This document shows positions 35,049-42,309 of a stretch of 64,000 nucleotides of DNA, piece by piece. Below the pieces are notes generated by a model. That model was given only the letters and a program-made list of their open reading frames with translations, had not been told where the DNA came from and did not search any database. The position numbers and the translations under genes are program-made. Location: contig NZ_NERY01000001.1 in NCBI RefSeq assembly GCF_003063375.1, positions 1,054,001 to 1,118,000 of the forward strand. The letters are read 5' to 3'. Every line of letters begins with the position of its first letter. Within the stretch, counting starts at the first letter, position 1. Source of the DNA: Limnohabitans sp. MMS-10A-178 (GTDB lineage Bacteria > Pseudomonadota > Gammaproteobacteria > Burkholderiales > Burkholderiaceae_C).

Positions 35049-36566
35049 ATGTCTTCTCAGAAATTGTTGATGTTCAGATCACGTGCCATTTTGATGTGCA
35101 CCTTGGGACTTTTTTTGGTTGGATGCGGCGGCGGTAGCGGCGGCCAAGACAACTCAGCTTCAGCTAGGCCACCTACCTCAAGGGAGTTGGCTCAAATTTG
35201 TACGAAGGACAGCCCTTACGCGGCCAAGTCTTCCAAACCCAGCCAGCAAGGTGAATTGGCTGATGAAAAAAAATGGGTCAAGGCCTATATGTCTGAAAGA
35301 TACCTTTGGTACAAGGACATACCAAATATCAATGAAAACGATTCTCGCTACAACGTACTAAAGGGTGGCGTCATAGATGTTTGGAACTCACTGCTCAATT
35401 ACTTCAATGATTCCAAAACGCCTCTTAAAACTGCCATAGGCACTTTGGTCGATAAGTTCAGTTTCATCATTGACTCTACGGAGTGGAACAACTTTGTTGA
35501 AAGCAGTTTGCGCGGCTACGGCTTCATGCTCAAAACCAGCACCCAAGCGGGTCAGAAGGTTTTAACTTTGGCCTATGTTTATCCAAATTCGCCTGCCAAA
35601 AATGCAGGTTTGGCCAGGGGAGATCAAATCATCAGCATTGACGGTGCATCCGTCAATGACACAAGCGCTGAAGCGACCAGCATCTTCAATGAAGGTTTAC
35701 GGCCCACCAAAGTTGCGCCGCATCAATTCCAAATATTGAGAGCTGGCCAGACCCTCAATGTGACCATGCAGGCAGAAGTCATTACCTTGCAGCAAGTTGA
35801 GTACAAAGTTTTGAATGTGGGTTCGCAGAAAATTGGGTACTTACTTTTTAACAGCCATGTTCCCGGTGCTGAGGCTTATCTGATTCAAGCCATGACCTAT
35901 TTCAAACAACAGGCCATTTCCGATCTGGTGGTCGATTTGCGATACAACGGGGGTGGCTATTTGGCCATTGCCAATGCCTTGGCGTATTCGGTGGCTGGCA
36001 GAGAAAAAGCGCAAGGCAAAGTTTTTGAGTGGACTCAATTTTCCGACAAACGAAGTTCAGAAAACTACGCCATGTACTTCAACAGCTTTGGCCTGAATAA
36101 CCAAGCTTATCCCTCATTGGGCTTGGCCAAAATTTATGTGTTGGCAAGCAGTGGAACTTGCTCTGCCAGTGAGTCATTCATCAACGGTCTGCGCGGCATT
36201 GATGTACAAGTGGAGTTGATTGGCGGCACCACGTGCGGCAAACCTTATGGGTTTTATCCCCAAGACAATTGCGGCATCACCTATGGCGCCATGGAAATGG
36301 AAGGTGTGAACGCCAAATTTGAAGGTCGATTCTCTGATGGTATGACGCCTCAGTGCACGGTTCTCGATGATTTGAGTCGTCCATTGGGCGATGCTTCCGA
36401 GGGCATGTTGTCAGTTGCCATCAAGAGAATGCAAGGGCAGTCATGCAGCCAAGCTGCGGGGCTTGCCATCGGCTCGCAAGACTTATTGGGCATGGGGCTT
36501 CGAGATCAGGGCGTTTTGCTCAGGCCTGATTGGCAAAACAACAAGTTTTTACAAGCTAAGCCTTGA
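35049..36566 (+). CDS. S41-family C-terminal processing peptidase-like lipoprotein with PDZ domain
   Basis: 505 residues from ATG 35049 (the track starts at GTG 35025). The N-terminus carries a lipoprotein signal (LCTLGLFLVGCGGG-like: GLFLVGC). A PDZ domain (VYPNSPAKNAGLARGDQIISIDGASV) and the S41 domain follow, with YNGGGYLAIANALAYSVAGR and the Ser region VLASSGTCSASESFINGLRG. The catalytic Ser would be in CSASE; the Lys partner is not obvious without alignment. Unusually rich in conserved Cys (SSGTC, GGTTCGK, PQDNCG). It is followed by a terminator. Probably an envelope protease; the substrate is unknown. Confidence 0.82.
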   Translation: MSSQKLLMFRSRAILMCTLGLFLVGCGGGSGGQDNSASARPPTSRELAQICTKDSPYAAKSSKPSQQGELADEKKWVKAYMSERYLWYKDIPNINENDSRYNVLKGGVIDVWNSLLNYFNDSKTPLKTAIGTLVDKFSFIIDSTEWNNFVESSLRGYGFMLKTSTQAGQKVLTLAYVYPNSPAKNAGLARGDQIISIDGASVNDTSAEATSIFNEGLRPTKVAPHQFQILRAGQTLNVTMQAEVITLQQVEYKVLNVGSQKIGYLLFNSHVPGAEAYLIQAMTYFKQQAISDLVVDLRYNGGGYLAIANALAYSVAGREKAQGKVFEWTQFSDKRSSENYAMYFNSFGLNNQAYPSLGLAKIYVLASSGTCSASESFINGLRGIDVQVELIGGTTCGKPYGFYPQDNCGITYGAMEMEGVNAKFEGRFSDGMTPQCTVLDDLSRPLGDASEGMLSVAIKRMQGQSCSQAAGLAIGSQDLLGMGLRDQGVLLRPDWQNNKFLQAKP

Positions 36567-36613
36567 AACAGTTTTGGTGCTGGCCCATGTGAAAAGGTGG
36601 GTGGACAAATTAG

Positions 36614-36638
36614 AAAGGCCCCGTAAGGGGCTTTTTTT
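36614..36638 (+). terminator. Rho-independent terminator after the S41 peptidase gene
   Basis: GCCCC-gtaa-GGGGC stem is followed by TTTTTTT. It ends the S41 transcript and lies 10 bases from the 3' end of the oppositely oriented tRNA-Ser, so it may also act on the tRNA transcript. Confidence 0.85.
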
Positions 36639-36647
36639 ATGATCCGT

Positions 36648-36735
36648 TGGCGGAAGCGGTGAGATTCGAACTCACGGACCCTTTCGAGCCGCCGGTTTTC
36701 AAGACCGGTGCAATCGACCACTCTGCCACACTTCC
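36648..36735 (-). tRNA. tRNA-Ser (anticodon TGA)
   Basis: 88 nt with encoded CCA and a long variable arm, as in class II tRNAs. The acceptor stem GGAAGTG pairs with CGCTTCC (one G-U). The anticodon loop CTTGAAA contains TGA (36699-36701, minus strand). The T-arm is GAGTTCGAATCTC. Confidence 0.97.
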
Positions 36736-36796
36736 TGCGGGAGGAATTGTAACCTCGTTCTAAGCCCATTTTGGGGCAGAGTACGAAGGGCGGGGA

Positions 36797-36825
36797 AAAT
36801 TAATGTTGATCTGACCCCAATTAAA
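36797..36825 (-). repeat. 29-bp dispersed repeat, copy B
   Basis: Inverted copy of the element at 4881-4909 (27 of 29 identical; TTTAATTGGGGTCAGATCA ... ATTAATTT on the minus strand). It lies 22 bp beyond the truncated end of the ureD remnant, so recombination at the repeat may have helped delete the urease locus here. Confidence 0.6.
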
Positions 36826-36847
36826 TGAGCATGCTTTGGGTTTCGAT

Positions 36848-37103
36848 TTAGGCAATGGCTTCGAGTGGAAGCCATTCAAGCCGAGTGTTGGGCGCCAATG
36901 TGGCAGTCACTTGCTAAAGTGCAGGCTTGCCGCCCGATTTGTAAAAGCGCGTTGCGCCGGGGGTGCTGATCAAGCCATGCGCACCCTCGCCAACTGTGAC
37001 CTGAATATCCAGAGTGTCGCCCCCAACCAAGCCGCCAGGTGGATGCACCAGCACGCTGTGATTCAAGGGTGTAATCGAGTTTGAGATCTGCGCGCCATGC
37101 CAT
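36848..37103 (-). pseudogene. ureD: Decayed ureD (urease accessory protein) remnant
   Basis: The minus strand begins with [15 protein letters not shown], the usual UreD start, then needs a frame change to continue as [19 protein letters not shown] and [20 protein letters not shown]. An in-frame TAG follows, where the family has a Gln codon, and after it TLAPNTRLEWLPLEAIA and another stop. [18 protein letters not shown] and LEWLPLE are the conserved blocks of UreD. The stretch between the first block and HPPGG is deleted, and the protein is cut after about one third. No other urease gene is adjacent. The ORF in the track covers the wrong frame for most of its length. Confidence 0.82.
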
Positions 37104-37108
37104 GGTGA

Positions 37109-38743
37109 TCAGTGTTCTTTAGAAGCTGATTGCTGAAGGGCAATCAAGGTCCAGAGCTTTTTGTCTGTTTCCGTCAAACGTTCTGAGCTGTCAACAGCCG
37201 CGTGGAACTTGTCTTGGTCGGTCAGCAAGCTGAGTTGTCTGACTTGGCCTAACAAGTGTTTGAAGTGTTCAATGGTGTGGTCTGTATTGGCTGCTATTTT
37301 ATGCAGCGGTAAAGTCGCTACATCGTCCATCAATTCACGTTCTCGCTTGGCCTTTTCAATTAAGAGTTTGACTTCTTCATCACTCAAGTGCAAGCGCTTG
37401 GCTTCTGTTTTGATGTACAGAGCCTCTTCTTCGTCAATATTACCATCTGACAGCATTTCGAAAAGCTTGTTCACCAAGGCTTCGCGGTCCGATTTAAGTT
37501 GGTCACTGAAAGCAGAAGACAAAAGCGCAGCAGGGATGGCAAAAATACCAATGCCGATCAAAGCTAGCACAATGGTCATAGCGCGGCCAGCGGGTGTGAC
37601 GGGTGAAATATCGCCGTAACCCACAGAGGCCAGAGTGATCACCGCCCAGTAAATGGATTGGGGAATGTTCTCAAACTTTTCGGGCTGCGCTTCGTGCTCA
37701 AACAAATAGCCCAAGCTGGCGGTCATCACCACCAGCAACAACATGATGAAGGCCGAGGCGGCCATCACAGGCCATTCGCGAGCGATCACTTTCATCAGTG
37801 ATTGTGTAGCACCCGTATAGCGCGTGAGCTTGAGCAATCGAAGCAACCGGAACACTCGCATGAATCGCAAGTCAATCAGGTGGTGCAAGAACACCTCTAA
37901 GAAGAAAGGAGCAATGGCCAACAAGTCGATGATGGACGAGGTGGATTTGGCCATTTTGAGCCTTCCCGCAACGGCCTTCTTGTACCCAGGCTCTTCAACG
38001 CAACAGTACATGCGCAAGGTGTATTCCAGCGTGAAGATGGACACCGCAATGGCATCCAGAATGAGGAACTCCATGTTCAGTAAGTAATGAACGCTGTGCA
38101 CAGATTCCAAGATCACGGCCAACACCGAGACGATCACCCAGACCACAATGAAAGAGTCATAAAGGTTGTGCAACTCGCCACCGTAGGCACTGGGAAATAC
38201 AAGAGCATGCACGCGCTGGCGGAAGGTTCGCCCTTCGTTGGCAATTTTGAATGCTTTGTAAGCCGGAATTAAAACTCGAAAGAGTTTCAAGATTCGCAGC
38301 AGTCGCAAGAATCGAAGGTAGCGCAAGTCAATGGAAATAAAGGCTTGCAAAAAGAACGGCAGGATGGCAATCAAATCAATGATGGCAAAGGGGCTGGTGG
38401 CATATTTGGCCCGCGCGAATCGGTGCTTTTTAAACTCTTCGTCTTCGGGCGCTAGGTAGAAACGAACCAAGTACTCAATGGTGAAAATGACCACTGAGGC
38501 CACGTCAAAGTAATGAAACCAGGTTGAATAAATTGCATTGATGGCAGGAACGTGCTCGAAGATCAGCACGAACAAATTGGCCACAATCAAGATGGCAATC
38601 CACCTGTCGATGGTTTTTTGATAATTGCCCTCAATGTGAGGGTTTAACAGCCAAGCATAAAGCCATTGCCGAAAGGGTAAATCGCTCGAAATGTGGGTTT
38701 CGTGGTCGGTGATGAGTTGGGCTTCTAAGTCATTGATTTGCAT
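37109..38743 (-). CDS. Voltage-gated potassium channel-like protein with two tandem voltage-sensor domains
   Basis: 544 residues. Two S1-S4 modules occur in tandem, offset by about 150 residues: IFTIEYLVRF (86-95) and IFTLEYTLRM (236-245); AIIDLIAILPFFL (120-132) and SIIDLLAIAPFFL (270-282); S4 DLRYLRFLRLLRILKLFR (139-156) and DLRFMRVFRLLRLLKLTR (291-308), both with Arg/Lys every third residue. Only the second is followed by a pore: S5 (about 325-348), filter TLASVGYGDISP (370-381, K+ type) and S6 (about 388-411). A cytoplasmic helical tail (about 412-544) with DGNIDEEEALYIKTEAKRL follows. It probably moves K+ across the inner membrane. The gene lies 11 bases downstream of a small membrane protein on the same strand. 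Confidence 0.88.
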   Translation of the reverse strand: MQINDLEAQLITDHETHISSDLPFRQWLYAWLLNPHIEGNYQKTIDRWIAILIVANLFVLIFEHVPAINAIYSTWFHYFDVASVVIFTIEYLVRFYLAPEDEEFKKHRFARAKYATSPFAIIDLIAILPFFLQAFISIDLRYLRFLRLLRILKLFRVLIPAYKAFKIANEGRTFRQRVHALVFPSAYGGELHNLYDSFIVVWVIVSVLAVILESVHSVHYLLNMEFLILDAIAVSIFTLEYTLRMYCCVEEPGYKKAVAGRLKMAKSTSSIIDLLAIAPFFLEVFLHHLIDLRFMRVFRLLRLLKLTRYTGATQSLMKVIAREWPVMAASAFIMLLLVVMTASLGYLFEHEAQPEKFENIPQSIYWAVITLASVGYGDISPVTPAGRAMTIVLALIGIGIFAIPAALLSSAFSDQLKSDREALVNKLFEMLSDGNIDEEEALYIKTEAKRLHLSDEEVKLLIEKAKRERELMDDVATLPLHKIAANTDHTIEHFKHLLGQVRQLSLLTDQDKFHAAVDSSERLTETDKKLWTLIALQQSASKEH

Positions 38744-38754
38744 GATCGTGTTCC

Positions 38755-39324
38755 TTAGAATTCAAATTCATCAACTTTGTTGGCGTAGCCACCTTTGTCG
38801 CACACCGTCAGCCTTAGGCTTAATTTGGTGTCGATGGGGTCGATGTCAACCAACTGAGAGGCCACCACGGGAATGGCCGAACCCAATGGGGTTGCAACCA
38901 GTTTTTCTAGAAAGATGGCACCAACGGTGCTTCTGTCCTTGGGGTCGCATTTGGCAACAAAATGAACCGGCACGTTGGTAAATGGATTGGTCAGATTGTT
39001 GAGGGGGGCCACTTTTTCAGTCAGTTCCTTGAAGCAGTCGCCCCATCGTTTGCGTTCCGTTTCACTGGCAGCGCAATTTTCAACGCTGAAGCCTTCTTGA
39101 GTACGGGCCTCGCTGTTGTCTTTCATCCACTTTACCCAAGCTTCACCGTTGTGCTTGGTGACTTCGTTTTTGTAGCCCTCTTTGTAAGATAAAACGCCAA
39201 CCCATGCCACAGTGGCCATGATGCAAGCTAGAAAGATAAGAAACAAAATATCTGATCTATTGGGCATGCCCGAATTGACCGGTGCATCTTGAGCAGCATC
39301 TTGTGAGCGAACATTTTCTGTCAT
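38755..39324 (-). CDS. Small membrane-anchored hypothetical protein upstream of the channel gene
   Basis: 189 residues from ATG 39324 (MTENVRSQD); ATGs at 39339 and 39384 are also possible and none has a clear ribosome site. One helix near residues 24-46 (ILFLIFLACIMATVAWVGVL) is followed by a periplasmic-looking domain with Cys pairs (VENCAASETERKRWGDCF, then VAKCDPKDR and LTVCDKGGY). I recognise no family. The next gene on the strand is the tandem-sensor channel, 11 bases downstream, so they are probably cotranscribed and it may be a channel partner. Confidence 0.65.
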   Translation of the reverse strand: MTENVRSQDAAQDAPVNSGMPNRSDILFLIFLACIMATVAWVGVLSYKEGYKNEVTKHNGEAWVKWMKDNSEARTQEGFSVENCAASETERKRWGDCFKELTEKVAPLNNLTNPFTNVPVHFVAKCDPKDRSTVGAIFLEKLVATPLGSAIPVVASQLVDIDPIDTKLSLRLTVCDKGGYANKVDEFEF

Positions 39325-39451
39325 GTGAGAGGTTTCCATGAAGATGGCAGTAGTCTGAAATACCGACATGGCATTTCCATACATGTGTGCATCGTAAGGA
39401 ATCGGCTCTAAAGGTCAAGTCTTTAGAATATTTATCAAATAAAGAAGCAAA

Positions 39452-39484
39452 TTTGTGTCATTTGCCAACATCACATGACACAAA
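39452..39484 (-). terminator. Terminator after the TauT/NitT-like ABC operon
   Basis: The perfect 10-bp arms TTTGTGTCAT and ATGACACAAA, 13 bases apart, lie just after the permease stop. On the minus strand they are followed by a T-rich tail (TTTGCTTCTTT). Confidence 0.65.
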
Positions 39485-39492
39485 CCAGGTGC

Positions 39493-40260
39493 TTATTCGT
39501 TGTTGGTGCCGCGGTGCGCCCAAGCAGTGGTGTGCTTTTCAATGTAGCTAAAGAGCTCGTACATCACCATGGCCATGGCGCCAACCACCACCAAGCCAGA
39601 GAATGCCAGGCCCATTTGCATGGCTGAACCAGCAGAGATGAGCAAATAGCCAATGCCTTCGTTGGCTGCCGTCATTTCAGACACGGTGGTACCCACAAAG
39701 GCCAAAGTGATGGCAACTTTGAGAGAGCCATAGAAGTAGGGCATGGAGCGGGGCAGGCCCACCTTGACCAAAACATCCCAACGCTTGGCACCCAAGACGC
39801 GCAGCACGTCTTCCAGTTCGGGCTCGAGTGTGGCCAGACCGGTTGCAATGTTCACCATGATGGGGAAAAAGCTGATGAGAAAGGCTGTGAGGATGGCAGG
39901 GCCAATGCCAATGCCAAACCAAACCACCAAGATGGGTACAAAAGCCGCCTTGGGCAGCGCATTGAAGGCTGTCATGAGCGGGTAAACGGCAGCGTAGGCC
40001 AAACGAGAGCTGCCAATGACAAAGCCGAGCAAAACGCCAACCACGATGGCAATGCCAAAACCAGCCATGGTGACCCAGTAAGTGCGCCAAGCATGGGCAG
40101 CAATGACGCCACTGAATTCAATGGTTTGCTGAGCGATGCGGTAGGGGCTTGGGAAAATAAATTCTGAGACGTTGAAAATGCTGCAGATGGCTTGCCAGAG
40201 GGCAAGTGTGAGCACCAACAAAATCCAGGGTGCGCTTGCTTCTAGGGTTTTCTTATTCAC
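39493..40260 (-). CDS. ABC transporter permease (SsuC/TauC/NitT type)
   Basis: 255 residues with about six helices. The EAA-type loop is VLRVLGAKRWDVLVKVGLPRSMPYFYGSLKVAITLAFVGT, and the family block NALPKAAFVPILVVWFGIG is intact. It forms the channel of an importer with the ATPase 11 bases upstream and the receptor before that. NitT/TauT systems import taurine, sulfonates, nitrate, or pyrimidine and purine-related compounds. Position beside purine genes and a shared operator suggest a purine-derived ureide or urate-like substrate; this is inferred. Confidence 0.88.
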   Translation of the reverse strand: MNKKTLEASAPWILLVLTLALWQAICSIFNVSEFIFPSPYRIAQQTIEFSGVIAAHAWRTYWVTMAGFGIAIVVGVLLGFVIGSSRLAYAAVYPLMTAFNALPKAAFVPILVVWFGIGIGPAILTAFLISFFPIMVNIATGLATLEPELEDVLRVLGAKRWDVLVKVGLPRSMPYFYGSLKVAITLAFVGTTVSEMTAANEGIGYLLISAGSAMQMGLAFSGLVVVGAMAMVMYELFSYIEKHTTAWAHRGTNNE

Positions 40261-40271
40261 AAATCACCTGC

Positions 40272-41090
40272 TTATTGGTTAATGACGGCGCCGGTTTTGC
40301 GAATGGCACCAATGTGGCCTCGCAACTCTTGAACAATTTGGGTGAATTCGGGTGTGTAGGTAACTTCCAAATCGCGGGGGCGAGGCAAGTCAATTTCTTT
40401 TTTCACCACAAATCGTCCTGGGCTTTTGCTCATGACATAAACCGTGTCGGCCAAAAAGACAGATTCACGCAAATCGTGCGTGACCAAAATGACATTGAAT
40501 TTTTGCTCAGTCCAGAGGTCGCGCAAAATGCACCATAGTTCCTCACGGGTGAAGGCATCGAGCGCGCCAAAGGGCTCGTCGAGCAACAACATTTTTGGTT
40601 CGTGAATGAGTGCGCGGCAAATGCTGGCGCGTTGTTGCATGCCGCCAGAAAGTTGCCAAGGAAATTTGTTTTCGTAACCACCCAGGCCCACTGTGTTTAA
40701 CAACTTGATGGCACGCTCGGCAAATTCTGCTTTGCGTTGTTTGAACTGGGAGCGAAAGGGCTCGACAATTTCAAGCGGCAACAAGACGTTGTCTAGCGTG
40801 GTACGCCAAGGCAATAAGGAAGGCGCTTGGAACGCCATGCCACTGATTTTCAAGGGGCCTGTGACGGGTTGGCCATCGACAAAAATTTGACCTTTGCTAG
40901 GACGTTTGAGTCCGGTGGTCAATTTCATGAAGGTGGACTTGCCGCAACCCGAGGGGCCCACAATGGCAATGAACTCGCCCTGTTTGACTTGCAAGTTGAT
41001 GTCTTCAACTGCATAGTGGTTTTGCGCTAACAACTCGTCGTTGTAGGCTAACCAGACATTTTGAAAATCAACGAAATTTGCAGAGGTCAA
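40272..41090 (-). CDS. ABC transporter ATP-binding protein (SsuB/TauB type)
   Basis: 272 residues. Walker A AIVGPSGCGKSTFMKL, signature QLSGGMQQRASICRAL and Walker B MLLLDEPFGALDAFTREEL are complete, followed by the H-loop VILVTHDLRESVFLAD. It energises the permease encoded 11 bases downstream. The receptor gene precedes it with a 23-base gap, so the three genes form one operon. Confidence 0.93.
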   Translation of the reverse strand: MTSANFVDFQNVWLAYNDELLAQNHYAVEDINLQVKQGEFIAIVGPSGCGKSTFMKLTTGLKRPSKGQIFVDGQPVTGPLKISGMAFQAPSLLPWRTTLDNVLLPLEIVEPFRSQFKQRKAEFAERAIKLLNTVGLGGYENKFPWQLSGGMQQRASICRALIHEPKMLLLDEPFGALDAFTREELWCILRDLWTEQKFNVILVTHDLRESVFLADTVYVMSKSPGRFVVKKEIDLPRPRDLEVTYTPEFTQIVQELRGHIGAIRKTGAVINQ

Positions 41091-41113
41091 AACAGGCCGC
41101 CTTGTTCAATCAA

Positions 41114-42148
41114 TTACTTTTTAGGTTTGGGAAGAATGTCGAGTTCTTTGGCGCTTGGTAAGAAAGAACCATTCCAGATGTCTTCTGCCTTCACACGTGT
41201 TTTGGTGTTGAACGCATCGGACACTTGTGAGGCCATGAGGGACAAACGAGGACCTCTGATTTGACCAAAGCCTTCTTCACGCGCTGAAGGGCTGTTGATG
41301 ACGGTGTCGATGGCCAATTGCAAGCGGCGTGTTTCGAGTTCGACGTTGATGATGCCGTCGCGCGCTTTGACATCTGCAATGACAGCTGCTGGATTATTAA
41401 TGACATCCTTGGCGCCTTTGGTGAAAGCGCTCAAAAACGCTTTCACGGCAGCAGGATTTTCTTTGATGATTTTGGGTGATGCAATGATGGCGTTGCCATA
41501 CAACTTCACACCAAATTCGGGGTATTGCATCACAACCACATCATCGGCTTTCACGCCACGAGCTTCGATGTTGACCAATGAAGTGAAGGTGAAACCGGTG
41601 ATGGCATCGACATCGCCGCGAACCAACATGGTTTCACGCAATGGGGGGTCCATGGCTGTCCAATTCACAGTGCCTACGTTGTTGGCTTTTTGGAAGATGG
41701 GGAATGCGCGGCGGCCAGCATCAAAGACCGGTGCGCCCAATTTCTTGCCTGCCAAATCGGTAGGTGTTTTGATGCCAGATTTTTTGAGCGCCATGACAGA
41801 GGCTGGCGTGTTGTTGTAAACCATCATGATGGCCACAGGCTTGTTGGGCACATCGGGGTTGTTGGCGTGGAATTCCATGAGGGCTGCCAAATCGGCAAAA
41901 CCAATGTCATAGCTGCCAGAAGCCACGCGTGTGACGGCACCACCAGAACCATTGCCGGCATCGACTGTGACGTCGAGCTTGGCTTCTTTGAAATAGCCTT
42001 TGGCAACCGGCGTTAGGAAAAGTGCGGAGGGGCCTTCAAAACGCCAATCGAGCTGAAATTTGATGGGTGTATTTTGAGCTTGTGCCAAGCCAAAAGAGCA
42101 GGTAGCCAACAAAGCGGCGGTGGACTTCAGAAAGAAACGTTTTTTCAT
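41114..42148 (-). CDS. ABC transporter substrate-binding protein (NMT1/THI5-like, TauA/SsuA type)
   Basis: 344 residues from ATG 42148 (MKKRFFLKSTAALLATCSFGLAQA, a signal peptide); the track starts eight residues earlier. The mature part begins QNTPIKFQLDWRFEGPSALFLTPVAKGYF and has GLDFVDAGNGSGGAVTRVASGSYDIGFADLAALMEF-like blocks (VDAGNGSGGAVTRVASG) of the NMT1 family. It is the first gene of the three-gene importer. A perfect palindrome, TAAAGTGTATACACTTTA, lies about 95 bp upstream and is shared with the gntR-uraH region, so purine-dependent control is likely. Confidence 0.9.
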   Translation of the reverse strand: MKKRFFLKSTAALLATCSFGLAQAQNTPIKFQLDWRFEGPSALFLTPVAKGYFKEAKLDVTVDAGNGSGGAVTRVASGSYDIGFADLAALMEFHANNPDVPNKPVAIMMVYNNTPASVMALKKSGIKTPTDLAGKKLGAPVFDAGRRAFPIFQKANNVGTVNWTAMDPPLRETMLVRGDVDAITGFTFTSLVNIEARGVKADDVVVMQYPEFGVKLYGNAIIASPKIIKENPAAVKAFLSAFTKGAKDVINNPAAVIADVKARDGIINVELETRRLQLAIDTVINSPSAREEGFGQIRGPRLSLMASQVSDAFNTKTRVKAEDIWNGSFLPSAKELDILPKPKK

Positions 42149-42240
42149 AGAGGCTCCGATTAAAAATGACATTGATTATGAAAATAGAACTAAGCAATAA
42201 CGATGCCATTATGAAGTGCTTGAAAAGCCACTTTGTTTTA

Positions 42241-42258
42241 TAAAGTGTATACACTTTA
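42241..42258. promoter_or_regulatory. Predicted GntR operator before the ABC receptor gene
   Basis: TAAAGTGTATACACTTTA is an 18-bp perfect palindrome. Its core AAAGTGTATACACTTT is identical to the one at 47000-47015 between gntR and uraH. It lies in the 160-bp gap between the M20 hydrolase gene and the receptor gene. Confidence 0.72.
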
Positions 42259-42260
42259 GC

Positions 42261-42302
42261 CCATTTTGGGCCTCGGTAAAACCCTTGTTCGCCCCAAAAT
42301 GG
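42261..42302 (-). terminator. Hairpin after the M20 hydrolase gene
   Basis: CCATTTTGGG and CCCAAAATGG are perfect 10-bp arms with a 22-base loop. The hairpin begins eight bases after the hydrolase stop and runs up to the operator. There is no T-run, so it may be a weak terminator or mRNA-stabilising end. Confidence 0.45.
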
Positions 42303-42309
42303 CCCCAAG

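Noticed and set aside
36836-37084. 82-residue plus-strand ORF next to tRNA-Ser
   Set aside because: It runs antisense to the ureD remnant and has no recognisable family.
36876-37103. 75-residue minus-strand ORF as a real gene
   Set aside because: Only its first 15 residues follow UreD; the rest is out of frame with the conserved UreD blocks. It is part of the ureD pseudogene.
38755-39384. Channel neighbour as a known potassium channel beta subunit
   Set aside because: No motif of any known channel auxiliary subunit is visible; only the position links them.
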